Source: Chloroflexota bacterium
Lineage (GTDB): Bacteria > Chloroflexota > Anaerolineae > Aggregatilineales > Ch27
Direction: 5' to 3'
NCBI GenBank assembly: GCA_019873685.1
Contig: JAIOAT010000004.1
Span: forward strand, 1 to 64,000
DNA length: 64,000 nt
Shown in pieces: positions 50,721 to 61,300 of this stretch (position 1 is the stretch's first letter; the number at the start of each line of letters is the position of its first letter). Position numbers and translations under genes: made by a program. The notes under the pieces were generated by a model, which worked only from the letters and a program-made list of their open reading frames with translations, made no database searches and was not told where the DNA came from.

Positions 50721-52196
50721 TCAAGCTGGTGTATCGACGAGCAGCGCCTGTGCCGCAGCGATCCGGGCCAGTGTCGTCTCCCGGCCCAGGATGGCCATTG
50801 TCTCGAACAGCGGCGGCGCGACCGCCTGAGCGGTCACCGCCACACGCAGGACACCGAACAACTGGCGCGGTTTGAGCGCCAGCGTCCCGGCGAGCGCACG
50901 CAACGCTGTTTCGATGGCCGCGGTCTCAAAGACTGGCAGACCGGCCAGAACGCTATAAGCCGCTTCCAGGGCTGCCCGTGTGCTGGCGGCGTCCATCTGT
51001 TCCTGAATCAGATCCTCCGCTGTGGGCGTCACCGTCTCCGCAAAGAAGAAGCCGGCTTTCTCCACCACGTCATTAAGCGAGTGCAGGCGCGGCTGGATCA
51101 GCGGGATCGCCTGCCGCAGCACCTCATCGCGCACGGTATACCCCGCTGCCTCCAGGCGCTCGCGCAGCAACGGCAACAGGTCGTCGGCTGACTTCTGCCG
51201 GATATACACGCCGTTGAGCCAGTCGAGCTTTTCCAGAGGGAACTTGCTGCCCGCCGGGTTGACCCGCGACAGATCAAAACGGGCGATTGTCTCTTCCACA
51301 CTGAAGACTTCACGATCTTCGCCAAAGCTCCAGCCAATGTTGGTCAGGAAGTTGACCAGCGCTTCCGGCAGGTAGCCCGCCTCACGGAACTCGTGCAGGA
51401 GCACGGGCACCCGCCGCCCATCCGGCAGCCGTCCGGCGGAGCGCTTGCTGAGCTTCCCCCGTCCACTGGGATTCAGGATTACGGGCAGGTGGGCAATGCG
51501 CGGCATCTCCCAGCCAAAAGCCTCATAGAGCTGGCGGTGAACTGGCGCGGTGGGGATCCATTCCTCGGCGCGCATGATATGCGTGATGGCCATGAAGTGA
51601 TCGTCGACCACGTTCGCCAGGTGGTACGTGGGGAAGCCATCTGACTTCAGCAGCACCAGATCGGTCAGCGTAGCATTGTCCACCACAATGTTGCCGCGAA
51701 TCTCGTCGAAGACGGTGGTCGTGCCTTCCAGCGGCATCTTGAAGCGAATGACAAAGGGATCCCCCTGCGCTTCATGGGCTGCCCGTTCCTCCGGTGTCAG
51801 GTAGCGGCAATGGCGGTCATAGCCGGAGGGATTCGACTTGCGGATCGCGTTCAGGCGTTCCGCCGTGCAGTAGCAACGGTAGGCCTTATCGTTCGCTACT
51901 AGCCAGTTGGCCCATTCCCGGTAAAGCTCCGTGCGCTGGGACTGGAAGTACGGGCCATAAGGGCCGTCCACTTCCGGGCCTTCGTCCCAGTTCAGGCCCA
52001 GCCAGCGCAGCCCCTCGATGATCTGTTCCAGCGAGCCGGCTTTGTAGCGACGGCGATCAGTATCTTCAATCCGCAGGATAAAGCTGCCCCCGTGATGACG
52101 GGCGAACAGCCAGTTGAACAGCGCCGTTCGCGCTCCACCGATGTGCAATGGGCCGGTGGGGCTGGGCGCAAAACGGACACGAACTGGACGATCCAC
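50721..52196 (-). CDS. gltX: Glutamyl-tRNA synthetase
   Basis: The 491-residue class I synthetase has VRFAPSPTGPLHIGGARTALFNWLFAR with the HIGG form of HIGH, FILRIEDTDRRR, YRCYCTAERL, TYHLANVVDDHFMAITHIMRAEEW, and GKLSKRSAG as KMSKS. A helical anticodon-binding C-domain follows. GluRS also feeds tetrapyrrole synthesis through Glu-tRNA. GGAGG nine bases before GTG 52196 sets the start; the longer frame has no ribosome site. A promoter at 52320-52348 predicts a leader of about 117 bases that holds an attenuator-like hairpin. Confidence 0.95.
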   Translation of the reverse strand: MDRPVRVRFAPSPTGPLHIGGARTALFNWLFARHHGGSFILRIEDTDRRRYKAGSLEQIIEGLRWLGLNWDEGPEVDGPYGPYFQSQRTELYREWANWLVANDKAYRCYCTAERLNAIRKSNPSGYDRHCRYLTPEERAAHEAQGDPFVIRFKMPLEGTTTVFDEIRGNIVVDNATLTDLVLLKSDGFPTYHLANVVDDHFMAITHIMRAEEWIPTAPVHRQLYEAFGWEMPRIAHLPVILNPSGRGKLSKRSAGRLPDGRRVPVLLHEFREAGYLPEALVNFLTNIGWSFGEDREVFSVEETIARFDLSRVNPAGSKFPLEKLDWLNGVYIRQKSADDLLPLLRERLEAAGYTVRDEVLRQAIPLIQPRLHSLNDVVEKAGFFFAETVTPTAEDLIQEQMDAASTRAALEAAYSVLAGLPVFETAAIETALRALAGTLALKPRQLFGVLRVAVTAQAVAPPLFETMAILGRETTLARIAAAQALLVDTPA

Positions 52197-52228
52197 GATG
52201 GCGTTCCTCCGATCAGGCCAGTCTGGAC

Positions 52229-52266
52229 AAAAAACGGCCCGGATTGCGCAGGATGTTGGCAACCCG
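52229..52266 (-). promoter_or_regulatory. Attenuator-like hairpin in the gltX leader
   Basis: On the minus strand CGGGTTGC (52266-52259) pairs with GCAATCCG (52247-52240), one G:U, loop 11. Five bases later comes TTTTTT (52234-52229), 33 bases before the GTG. No T-box AGGGTGGNACCGCG element is present. Confidence 0.45.
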
Positions 52267-52319
52267 CCGGGTGGCAGGAAACACTCCGGTAACACCGTTC
52301 GCTGGAATTAGCAGGGATG

Positions 52320-52348
52320 ATTATACCGCCGGGCGGGGGTGCTGTCAG
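52320..52348 (-). promoter_or_regulatory. Promoter of gltX
   Basis: CTGACA (52348-52343), 17-base spacer, TATAAT (52325-52320) on the minus strand. Confidence 0.8.
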
Positions 52349-52655
52349 CGGTGAGAAAGGCGGGGCGGGGTCGTCGATGATCGGGTCACGGGGATGGCAG
52401 TGGGAAGGTAAAGATGCAGGAGTTCGTCAAGAAGCCGGCTGCCAGGCAGGAAAATACCCGGCCACTCGCCCCGGCGTTCTCCCGGCCTCTTCTCGCTATT
52501 GGCGCGCTGTACAGTGTCAGCGAGTTCTTCCTGTATCGGGGGGCGGATATAGTGAGGCTTCCGCGTGGCAGGCGTGTATTGCATTGGGTATGCACCCGGC
52601 GGAGCCGCGGCATTGGATTGGCTCAGTTCGTCTTCGATGTGTAGCGCCGGCGTGT
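52349..52655. other. Gap upstream of glycan locus with a doubtful small ORF
   Basis: About 300 bases lie between the divergent gltX promoter and the glycan-locus promoter. One plus-strand ORF of 76 codons (52414-52644, MQEFVKKPAARQ...) has a GGAAGG ribosome-like site five bases before its ATG and GC-rich third positions, but no recognised homology or domain. I cannot decide whether it is translated. Confidence 0.3.
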
Positions 52656-52661
52656 TATAAT
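52656..52661 (+). promoter_or_regulatory. -10 box of the glycan locus
   Basis: A perfect TATAAT with no good -35, 31 bases before ATG 52693. The in-frame ATG 52660 overlaps the box and is excluded as a start. Confidence 0.5.
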
Positions 52662-52692
52662 GGTGCGTCGTTTTGTCGGGAACAGGTGTCCG

Positions 52693-53718
52693 ATGCGCCA
52701 GCGCACGACCATCGTGATTGGCCTGTTTGTCAGCGCCGCCCTGATCGGGGCGGTGCTTTCTGGCGTTGATCTGGGGCGTGTGCAGAGCGCGCTTTCCGGC
52801 GCTCGTTACGAGTACGTCTTCCCGGCGGTGGCTCTGCTGGGTGTGGGGCTGCTGACGCGCGCCATGCGCTGGCGGGTGTTGCTCCACGAACGGCTGCCGC
52901 TGGGGCATGCCTTTCACATCCTGAACATCAGCTACCTGTTCAACGGGGCGCTGCCGTTCCGGCTGGGTGAACTGGCGCGTATCTTTCTGGTGACACGCGT
53001 TCCGCAGGCTGTGCCCGCTTTCACCACGTTGAGCACGATTCTGGTCGAACGTCTGCTTGATCTGCTGGTGGTGACAGGGATGCTGGGGCTGGTTCTGGCG
53101 CTGATGGATGTTCCGGAAACGGTGGCTTCCGCCGGGCTGATCCTGGGTCTGGGGGCGCTGGCCGGACTGGCCGCGCTGGCGGCGCTGGCTCATCGACCGG
53201 CGTGGGTCTTTCAACTGGTGAGTCGGCTACAGCAGGCAGCGCCGGGGTTGGCTCGCTGGCACGTGCAGGAGGCGCTGAACCGGTTTGTTGACGGTCTGGC
53301 TCCGCTGGCAGGCCGACGTGGGTTGACCCTGGCGGTGGTCTGGTCGCTGGCTTCCTGGGTGCTGTCGGTGGCGGCGGGCTTTGTGCTGATGTATGCCTTC
53401 TTCCCGACGGCGAGCTGGATCGCCACGCTGCTTTTCATTGCTCTGGCGTCACTGGCGGTTTCCGTGCCATACGCGCCGGGGGCGGTAGGGCCGTATGAAG
53501 CCGGTGTCGTCCTGGCGCTGAGCCTGACCGGTTACGATCAGCCGGAAGGCGCGGCGGTGGCTTTTGCCATTGTGCTGCATGTGGTGAACACCGGTGTATT
53601 CGTCCTGATGGGGACACTGGGCCTCTTGCAGGAGGGGATCAGCCTGGGGCAGGTGATGCGCGGCGCACGGCAGGTGAATGGCGCGGAAGCGCCATCTGCG
53701 CCGGGGATTGTTGAGTAG
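52693..53718 (+). CDS. Lysylphosphatidylglycerol synthase TM-region (UPF0104) membrane protein
   Basis: The 341-residue protein has about eight hydrophobic helices with the UPF0104/AglD-like pattern: LLTRAMRWRVLLHE, the FNGALPFRLGELARIFLV block, TILVERLLDLL, and PYAPGAVGPYEAGVVLALSLTGY. There is no C-terminal lysyl-transferase domain, so it is not MprF itself. Relatives occur in glycan and lipid-linked sugar loci and are thought to move or handle lipid intermediates. It is the first gene of a plus-strand run with GT4, methyltransferase and GT39 genes, consistent with such a role. Confidence 0.85.
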   Translation: MRQRTTIVIGLFVSAALIGAVLSGVDLGRVQSALSGARYEYVFPAVALLGVGLLTRAMRWRVLLHERLPLGHAFHILNISYLFNGALPFRLGELARIFLVTRVPQAVPAFTTLSTILVERLLDLLVVTGMLGLVLALMDVPETVASAGLILGLGALAGLAALAALAHRPAWVFQLVSRLQQAAPGLARWHVQEALNRFVDGLAPLAGRRGLTLAVVWSLASWVLSVAAGFVLMYAFFPTASWIATLLFIALASLAVSVPYAPGAVGPYEAGVVLALSLTGYDQPEGAAVAFAIVLHVVNTGVFVLMGTLGLLQEGISLGQVMRGARQVNGAEAPSAPGIVE

Positions 53719-53748
53719 CCGACAGGGCAACGAAGGACTGCGGTATTC

Positions 53749-54924
53749 GTGGTGAACGAGGGCAAACATCCCGATCGATTGAAGATACTGATTGCGCTGC
53801 TGTACTACGTCCCGCATCGCACCGGTCTGACGTTGCACGTGCAGCGTGTAGCTGAGGAGTTGGTCCGGCGCGGGCATGAGGTGACCGTGCTGACCGCCCG
53901 CTACCGGATGGATTTACCCCGCGATGAGACGGTGGTCAACGGGGTGCGGGTGGTGCGTCTGTGGGCGCCGCTGCGTATGAGCCGGGGCATGATCATGCCC
54001 GCGTATCCGTGGGCTGCCTGGGGCTTGATCCGCCAGCATGACGTCGTCTGGGTCAATGTGCCCTTGCTGGAGACAGCGCTGATCGCTTTCCTGGCTGAGC
54101 GGCTGGGCAAGAAGATCGTGGCTACCCATCACGGCGACCTGATCCTGCCGCGCAGCCTGCTCAACGCCGTGATCACCTGGACAATGTACCGGTTCTATCG
54201 CTACATGGCCCGGAGGGCAGGGCGGCTGATCGGCTACAGTCATGATTACGCCGATGTCTCCTACTACCTGATGCCCTTCCGCGACAAGGTGTCGATCATC
54301 TACCCGCCGGTGCAAATCCCCGAACCGCAGCCGGAAAAGGTGGCCGCTTTGCGTGCAGCGTGGAATCCCGGCGGCGGGCCGATCATCGGCTATGCCGGGC
54401 GATTCGTGGAAGAAAAACGTCCTGACCTGCTCATCCGGGCGCTGGACACGATCAACCGGCAGTATCCCGACGCGCGGGTGGTCTTCGCCGGGGAATACGA
54501 CATCCCGTATGAATCCACCTGGCAGCGCCAGCAGGCACTTGTCCAGCAGTACCGCGACCAGCTTATCTTCCTGGGCCTGATCGACAACATGCAGGATATG
54601 GCCAACTTCTATGCCGCCTGCGATGTGCTGGTGCTGCCCAGCGGCACGGAATGCTTTGGACTGGTGCAGGTGGAAGCGATGCTGTGCGGCACACCGGTGG
54701 TGATGACCGACATCCCCGGCGCGCGGGTTGTCGTGCGGGAGACGGGGATGGGGCGTATCGTGCCGCCCGGCGATGCTGCCGCTATCGGGCGGGCTGTGCT
54801 GGAAATCCTGGCCGACCCGGCGGCGTACCTCAAGCCGCGCCAGGAGATCGAGCGTAAATTCAGCTTCGCCGAGACGGTTGACCGCTATGAACGGCACTTC
54901 CGCGCCAACGCGGTCAGGAGCTAG
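53749..54924 (+). CDS. GT4-family glycosyltransferase
   Basis: The 391-residue GT-B enzyme begins ILIALLYYVPHRTGLTLHVQRVAEELVRRGHEVTVLTA, has GYAGRFVEEKRPDLLIRAL at the donor-domain start, and LPSGTECFGLVQVEAMLCGTPVV as the EX7E motif. It probably adds a sugar to a lipid-linked or protein-linked glycan on the cytoplasmic side. GTG 53749 or GTG 53752 starts it; AAGGA lies about 12 bases upstream. Three bases separate it from the methyltransferase gene. Confidence 0.9.
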   Translation: MVNEGKHPDRLKILIALLYYVPHRTGLTLHVQRVAEELVRRGHEVTVLTARYRMDLPRDETVVNGVRVVRLWAPLRMSRGMIMPAYPWAAWGLIRQHDVVWVNVPLLETALIAFLAERLGKKIVATHHGDLILPRSLLNAVITWTMYRFYRYMARRAGRLIGYSHDYADVSYYLMPFRDKVSIIYPPVQIPEPQPEKVAALRAAWNPGGGPIIGYAGRFVEEKRPDLLIRALDTINRQYPDARVVFAGEYDIPYESTWQRQQALVQQYRDQLIFLGLIDNMQDMANFYAACDVLVLPSGTECFGLVQVEAMLCGTPVVMTDIPGARVVVRETGMGRIVPPGDAAAIGRAVLEILADPAAYLKPRQEIERKFSFAETVDRYERHFRANAVRS

Positions 54925-54927
54925 AGG

Positions 54928-55776
54928 ATGGTCGACGAAGCGACGCTGGCCCTGATGACCCGTAACGAGGCCGACATGGCTTTCAAGCGGCGGGTGCGCA
55001 CGATCTTTGAGTGGATCGATCCGCAGGATGATCATATCATCCTGGATTGCGCCTGCGGGCGTGGCTTCTACCTGAACATGCTTCGCTTTGCTGGCAAGGC
55101 CCGCCTGGTGGGGCTGGAGCTCGAAGGGGCAATCGTCCGCCGGGCGCAGAGCAATGTCGGTCATCTGGATGACATCCTGCTCACGCAGGGGGATATCTAC
55201 CATCTGCCTTTCCGGGATGACACATTCGATTCGGTGATCCTCTCGGAGATTCTGGAACATGTCACCGACGACCTGGCCGGTCTGCGCGAGGTGTACCGTG
55301 TCCTCAAGCCGGGCGGGGTGGTAGCGATTACCGTGCCTAACGCCAACTATCCGTTCCTGTGGGACCCGATCAACAAAACGCTGGAAACACTGTTCGGCGT
55401 GCATATTCAACACGGGCCGCTGGCAGGCATCTGGGCTAACCACGTCCGCCTGTACGAGCGTGATCGGCTGCGGGCGGTGGTGGAGAAGGCGGGCTTCCTG
55501 GTGGAGGCTGAGCGCGCTTTCACTCATTACAGCTTTCCGTTCATTCACAATATCGTCTATGGGCTGGGTAAGCCGCTGCTGGAAAGCGGATTGCTGCCGG
55601 AGCAGCTGGCTGTAGCCGCCGACCGCACGACGTTCACGCGGAATACCGGCAGCCTGCTCAACCCGATTAACCTGGGTCTGGCGATCTTCAATGCTATCGA
55701 TCGGCTGAACCGCACCAATGAACCAGAGGGCCGGTCGACGGTCAATCTGTGTATCAAGGGACGCAAACCGGCATGA
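54928..55776 (+). CDS. SAM-dependent class I methyltransferase
   Basis: The 282-residue protein has SAM motif I ILDCACGRGFYL, VGLELEGAIVRRAQ, DIYHLPFRDDTFDSVILSEILEHV and VLKPGGVVAITVPN, a Methyltransf_11/25-type fold. Its place between glycosyltransferases suggests methylation of a sugar or a lipid-linked intermediate. AGGAG lies seven bases before ATG 54928. The stop overlaps the next ATG (ATGA), so translation is coupled. Confidence 0.88.
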   Translation: MVDEATLALMTRNEADMAFKRRVRTIFEWIDPQDDHIILDCACGRGFYLNMLRFAGKARLVGLELEGAIVRRAQSNVGHLDDILLTQGDIYHLPFRDDTFDSVILSEILEHVTDDLAGLREVYRVLKPGGVVAITVPNANYPFLWDPINKTLETLFGVHIQHGPLAGIWANHVRLYERDRLRAVVEKAGFLVEAERAFTHYSFPFIHNIVYGLGKPLLESGLLPEQLAVAADRTTFTRNTGSLLNPINLGLAIFNAIDRLNRTNEPEGRSTVNLCIKGRKPA

Positions 55777-58289
55777 GCGCGATTCCGCCCGAAGAGAGCA
55801 CCACGGGGGAAGCGACATCAGTGTCGCCTGAAGTTCCCGGCGCCACCTCTGACTTCGCCGATCTGACGCTGCTGGATGTGCTGGCAGCAGCCCGGCGCGC
55901 GCCGCGTCTGACCTGGCGACGCTTCTGGGAGGCGCTGAACACGCCGCAAGCCCCGGCTCCTGTGCCGATTCCCATCTCTACAGGGAACACGCCCGGGGAA
56001 GCAGAGGCGATTGTGCGCAGGCCGACGCCCGCCGTTCCGTTGTTCGATGCGGCGCGGGCGCTGCCGCTGGCGCTGATGGCGGCGGGGGTTATTCTGGGGC
56101 TGCTGGGATCGGCGATCATGGCCTCGGGGACCAGCCGCGCTGAGACGCGCGAACTGTACCGGGGCGCGCCATGGCTGCTGGCCGGGTTTGTTCTGTGGCT
56201 GGCGGCAGGCGGGGCGCTATACCGGTACGAGCTGGCCCGCTGGTGGACACGCCGCCGCGAAGGACGCGCTGCAGCGGCAGTCTCGGCTGCTGACTCAGGG
56301 GCGGTACGAACGGGCCTGTCGCTGGCGGCCTGGGCGGATGCCCATGCGGGTCGGTTAGCGCTGGCAGCGGTAGGCCTGGTGCTCAGCCTGGCGACGTACC
56401 TGTTCAATGGCGGCAACACGTTCACCCTGCCGGGGGTGATCGCCTGGGCAGCCAGTATCGTCATCTGGCTGGCGGCGCTGGCGCCGGAGGGTTTCTCGGC
56501 GCGGCGGTGGCTGGCCGGGCAGTTCAGCCGCTGGCGCGGGCTGTTACGGCTGGAATGGCGCATCCGGCTTTCGTGGACGGCGCTGGCGCTGCTGGGCATC
56601 CTGGCGGTGGGGGCTTACTTCCGGCTGGCAGCGCTGGACAGCGTTCCGCCGGAGATGACCAGCGACCATGTGGAGAAGCTGCTGGATGCCCAGCGTGTGC
56701 TGGATGGCACGCATCAGGTGTTCTTCCCCAACAACGGCGGGCGCGAACCGCTGCAGATGTACCTGGTGGCGATCTTCTCTGTGATCAGCGGGCTGGGGAT
56801 GCAGTTCCTGACCCTCAAGTGGGTGTCGGCGCTGGAAGGGCTGATCACGCTGCCGATCCTGTGGTGGATGGGACGGGAGATCATCGGGGAGGAGCAACCG
56901 CGGCTGGGCAATGCCGTCGGCCTGTTGCTGGCGGCGCTGGTAGCGGTCAGCTACTGGCATGTGGCGCTCTCCCGGCTGGCCTTGCGCATCGTGCTGACGC
57001 CGCTGGTGATGGCGCTGGTGCTGATCTTCCTAGCGCGGGCGATGCGGCACAATCGCCGGGCGGACTTCCTGAAGGCGGGCGTGGCGCTGGGCGTAGGGGT
57101 GTACTGCTATCAGGCCGTGCGGATGGTGCCGGTGGTGGTGGCGCTCGGCGTGGCCCTGGCACTGATCTTCCGGCTGCGGCGATGGGCGGATCGGCGCCGG
57201 ATGCTCGGCAACCTGGCGGCGCTGGCGATCATCTCGGTGGTGATTTTCGTACCGCTGGGCCGCTTCATGGTCGAATACCCGAACCTGTTCTGGATGCGGA
57301 CGGCGGGGCGGTTATTCGGCGACGACGTGATTATGGAGACTAACCCCGAAACCGGCGTGATCACGGAGCGCAATGCTACGCTGGAAGACCGGCTGAACGC
57401 CTTTAACGCCAATCTACCCGTGCTCGGCCAGAATATCCGCAACGCCCTTTTGATGTTCAACTGGAAAGGGGATGTGGCCTGGATCAACGGCGCGCCGAAT
57501 GAACCGGCAATGGACCCGGTCGCCGGGACGTTTTTGATCCTGGGGCTGGCGGCCTGGACGGTGCGCCTGTTCCGGCGGCGGGATGTGGTCGACTGGCTGA
57601 TCGTGCCCGCGTTGTTTATCATGCTGCTGCCGTCGGCGCTTTCGATCGCCTTCCCGGTGGAAAATCCCAGTGCGACGCGCACCAGCGGGGCGCTGCCGCT
57701 GGCCTACCTGCTGGTTGCCTATGGCATGGCGGCGCTCCTGACCCTGTTGCCGCGCGCGGTGCAAAGACCCTGGGCGCGGACGCTCAGCGTGGGCCTGGCG
57801 ATCGTCTTCCTGGCGGCGAGCTTCAGCGCCAACAGCAGCCTGTACTTCGGCGAATACCGCGAACGGTATGATGTTGCCGCCCAGCCCTACAAATTGACGG
57901 GGCGGATTCTGCGCGGTTTCGCCGAGAGCAGCGGCAGTTACGGCAACGCCTTCATGGTGGCGTACCCGTACTGGTTTGACCACCGGGCGATGGGCATCGA
58001 AGCCGGGCGAATCGATTGGCCGAACGGCCTGCTAGCCATTGACAACCTGGCGCAGAAGATTCGCGAGAACGCTGGCGGACCATACGCCTTTGACCCGGAG
58101 CGGGCAGTGCTGTTCTTCACTAACGCTGCTGACGCGGCGACACTGGCTACCCTGCAGGAGTGGTTCCCGGAAGGGATCAGCATCCTGCAGACGACGGACT
58201 ACCCGGCCAAGGATTTCTACACGTTCACTGCGCCGCCGCCGGGCGAGGCGTGGCTGGCCGATTTCCTGGCCGCCCATCCTGTTGAATAG
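55773..58289 (+). CDS. GT39-like polytopic glycosyltransferase
   Basis: The 838-residue protein has a disordered N-terminus (about 1-90), two or more helices, then a GT-C core (about 280-800). That core opens VPPEMTSDHVEKLLDAQRVLDG, with an acidic D..E pair in the first external loop, then PFNN-like loop FFPNNGGREPLQMYLVA and SYWHVALSRLALRIVLTPL. This is the layout of GT39/GT83 (PMT/ArnT-like) enzymes that take sugar from polyprenyl phosphate outside the membrane. A final soluble domain (about 690-838) follows. It overlaps the methyltransferase gene by four bases. Confidence 0.85.
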   Translation: MSAIPPEESTTGEATSVSPEVPGATSDFADLTLLDVLAAARRAPRLTWRRFWEALNTPQAPAPVPIPISTGNTPGEAEAIVRRPTPAVPLFDAARALPLALMAAGVILGLLGSAIMASGTSRAETRELYRGAPWLLAGFVLWLAAGGALYRYELARWWTRRREGRAAAAVSAADSGAVRTGLSLAAWADAHAGRLALAAVGLVLSLATYLFNGGNTFTLPGVIAWAASIVIWLAALAPEGFSARRWLAGQFSRWRGLLRLEWRIRLSWTALALLGILAVGAYFRLAALDSVPPEMTSDHVEKLLDAQRVLDGTHQVFFPNNGGREPLQMYLVAIFSVISGLGMQFLTLKWVSALEGLITLPILWWMGREIIGEEQPRLGNAVGLLLAALVAVSYWHVALSRLALRIVLTPLVMALVLIFLARAMRHNRRADFLKAGVALGVGVYCYQAVRMVPVVVALGVALALIFRLRRWADRRRMLGNLAALAIISVVIFVPLGRFMVEYPNLFWMRTAGRLFGDDVIMETNPETGVITERNATLEDRLNAFNANLPVLGQNIRNALLMFNWKGDVAWINGAPNEPAMDPVAGTFLILGLAAWTVRLFRRRDVVDWLIVPALFIMLLPSALSIAFPVENPSATRTSGALPLAYLLVAYGMAALLTLLPRAVQRPWARTLSVGLAIVFLAASFSANSSLYFGEYRERYDVAAQPYKLTGRILRGFAESSGSYGNAFMVAYPYWFDHRAMGIEAGRIDWPNGLLAIDNLAQKIRENAGGPYAFDPERAVLFFTNAADAATLATLQEWFPEGISILQTTDYPAKDFYTFTAPPPGEAWLADFLAAHPVE

Positions 58290-58372
58290 TGCGTGATGTT
58301 CACCGGCGTGCTGAGGAATCAGGCTGCTCATGGTGTAAGTGAGCATGATCACTGGATGCTGACGAGCGACTT

Positions 58373-61300
58373 ATGACTGAATACCCGACGGTATCGGCTC
58401 TGTCTCCTGAACCGCCTGCTGTACCACGCCAGGCAGCCCGACAGCTTGACTGGCAGGGTGTGTTGATTTCACTGTTGCTCCTGCTGGTGATGGGGTCGGG
58501 CGCTTATTTCCGTTTCATCGGCCAGAACTGGGACGACTTCACCCATCTGCATCCGGATGAGCGCTTCCTGACCCAGGTGGTGACCAGCATCGCGCCGGTC
58601 TCGGGCATCGGCGAATACTTCAATACTGCGGAAAGCAGCCTGAATCCCAATAATCGCGGGGCGGGCTTTTATGTCTATGGCACGTTGCCGCTGTTTATCG
58701 TCAAGGCGGCGGCAGGGATAGTGGCCCAGGCTACTGGCGATTATTCGTGGGTCGGCTATAACGGCGCGCATCTGGTAGGCCGGACGGTCTCGGCGGTCGC
58801 CGACCTGCTGACCATTCTGTTTGTGTTCCTGATCGGGCGGCGGCTGTATGACCGCTGGATCGGCTTGCTGGCGGCGGCGCTGTATGCCTGGGCCGTGCTG
58901 CCGATCCAGCTGGCGCACTTCTGGACGATGGACGCCTTCACCGGCCTCGCAGTGACGGTAGCGGTCTGGCTGGGCGTCCGCATTCTCGATGACGGCGGCT
59001 GGGGCAATTACGCCGGGTTTGGCCTGGCGCTGGGTGCGGCGGTCGCCAGCCGGATCAATGTTGCGCCGCTGGCGATTGTTGCGGCGCTGGCCGCGCTGGT
59101 GCGGGCGCTGCCAGCATTTGAGGAGGATCATCCCCTGCTGAGTCGCCGGGGCCTGCTGGTCCGCGAGGGTGGGGGGCTGGTGCTGGCCGCATTCGTCAGC
59201 GTGGTCGTATTCCGGTTGGCGCAGCCCTATGCCTTCGCCGGGCCATCGATCTTTGGCATCCTGCCCAACATGGACTGGTGGCGGCAGATGCAGGAGGTCA
59301 ACCGCCAGGTTTCCGGGCAGGCGGACTTCCCGCCGAATCACCAGTGGGCGTCACGCATCCCTTACCTGTTTTCCTGGCAAAACATGGTGCTGTGGGGCAT
59401 GGGGCTGCCGCTGGGTCTGGCGGCGTGGGTTGGCTGGGCTGCCGCCGGCTGGCAGATCCTGCGCGGGCGTCGCCGGTGGGTGCGGCACCTGTTGCCGTTC
59501 TGCTGGGTGCTGGTGTACTACGGCTGGCAGGGCGGCGGCTGGGTGATGACCATGCGTTACTACATGCCCCTGTACCCGCTGCTGGCGCTGTTTGCGGCGT
59601 GGGCGCTAATCACGCTGGTGCGCTGGGCGTGGGCGCGGCGCGGATCGGCGCTGCTGGCGCGGGGCGGGGCGCTGGCGCTGCTGAGCCTGGTGACCGTTTT
59701 CACGCTGGTGTGGGCTTTCGGCTTCACCCGGATCTACACGCGCCAGCTCACCCGGGTGCAGGCTTCACACTGGATTCTGCAGAACATCCCGGCGGACTTC
59801 TCCTTCACGATCATGGCTGAAGATGGGCGGACGCGGATGATTAACGTTGGTCTGCCCAACGACAGCGTGACGAATGTCAATGCGCTGGTTGCCAACGCGA
59901 CGCGCTACTTCATGGATGGCGACGCACAGACAGGGCGGTTCATCATCCCGGATGGTTTCAGTGGGACGGTGACGCACATTCACGCCGAGCACCTGGGCGA
60001 CCCCAACCGGGATTCCGGGGACGAGACGCTGTGGGTGGGCATTGTCGATGTGCTGGCCGACGAGGTGGTGGCGGAAGGCCGGATCACCGCCGACTTCAGC
60101 CAGGGTGAATCCCCGCTGGGCGAAGCTTATGACATCCTCCTGGATAGTCCGGTAACGCTGACTGCCGGGCGCATGTACGAACTGCGCAGCCGGGCGGAAG
60201 CCGGAGCGCCGATCATCGTGGCCGGGGCAGCCATCGCCACGGAAGGCCCCTGGGATGACCCCATTCCGTGGAAGGTGTGCGCCCTGCCGGGTCAGATGAC
60301 CTGGTCGCCGGAGCTGCCGCCGGGGCTGGTCAGCCTGCAGGAGTGCGTGGGGATCGATGGGTTCGGCATGGGCTACTACCAGGGCCTGGAACTGTACATG
60401 GCCGCCGAGGACAACGAGCAGAAGCGGGCGACCATGCAGGAGGTGCTGGACGGCGCTGACTACCTGACGATCAGCAGTAACCGCTTCTACGACTCGCTTT
60501 CGCGCTTGCCGATGCGCTTCCCGATGAGCCTGCGTTATTACCGGGCGCTGTTCAGCGGGGAACTGGGCTTTGAACTGGTCCGAACATTCGAGTCAACATT
60601 CACGTTTGGCGATCTGGTTGTCTCCGATCAGGTACTGCCCACCTATGATGTGCCAGCCTGGCTGAACGAATTCGAGGCGGAGGAAGCCTTCCATGTCTAC
60701 GATCACCCGGTTGTGTTTGTCTTCCGCAAGACGGAGAACTACGATCCGGCGGTGGTCGCGCGGGTGCTCAACGAAGTCTCCCTGGCTTCATCTGCTGACC
60801 AGAGCGCCTGGCTGGACCCGACCCGCCCGGTCGGGGTGATCCAGTGGAATGCTAAACAGGCCAGCGCCGCGCCCACGGCGCTGATGTTCACCGACACCAT
60901 GCGGGAGATTCAGTATTCCGGCGGGACGTGGTCGGAGCTGTATAACGCGGACGCGATGATTAACCGCAGTCAGCTGGCGGCAGTGGTGGTGTGGTGGGGA
61001 CTGCTGGTTGTCATCGGCTGGGCGACCTGGCCGCTGCTGTTTGCGCTGCTCCCGGCGTTGCCAGATCGGGCCTTTCCGCTGGCGAAGGTGGCGGGGCTGC
61101 TGCTGGTGTCATGGCTGGCCTGGCTGGGCGCCAGCCTGCGCTTGCCCACCTGGTCGCGGGGCGGGTTACTGCTGGCGCTGCTGCTGGTGCTGATTGCCAG
61201 TGCGGCGTTGGGCTGGCGGCGGCGGACGGCGCTGGTTGCCTACGTACAGGCACACTGGCGGCAGATGCTGATCCTTGAGGGTCTGGCCCTGCTGCTCTTC

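Noticed and set aside
52200-52312. T-box riboswitch before gltX
   Set aside because: A GGTGTTACCG string lies in the leader but on the wrong side of the hairpin, and the conserved AGGGTGGNACCGCG element and specifier loop are absent.
52345-53214. Minus-strand ORF of 289 codons rich in Gln/Arg/His
   Set aside because: Antisense shadow of the UPF0104 gene; the composition is typical of a reversed GC-rich frame.
53914-55818. Minus-strand ORF of 634 codons
   Set aside because: It runs antisense to the GT4 and methyltransferase genes, which show clear motifs; no domain in the antisense frame.
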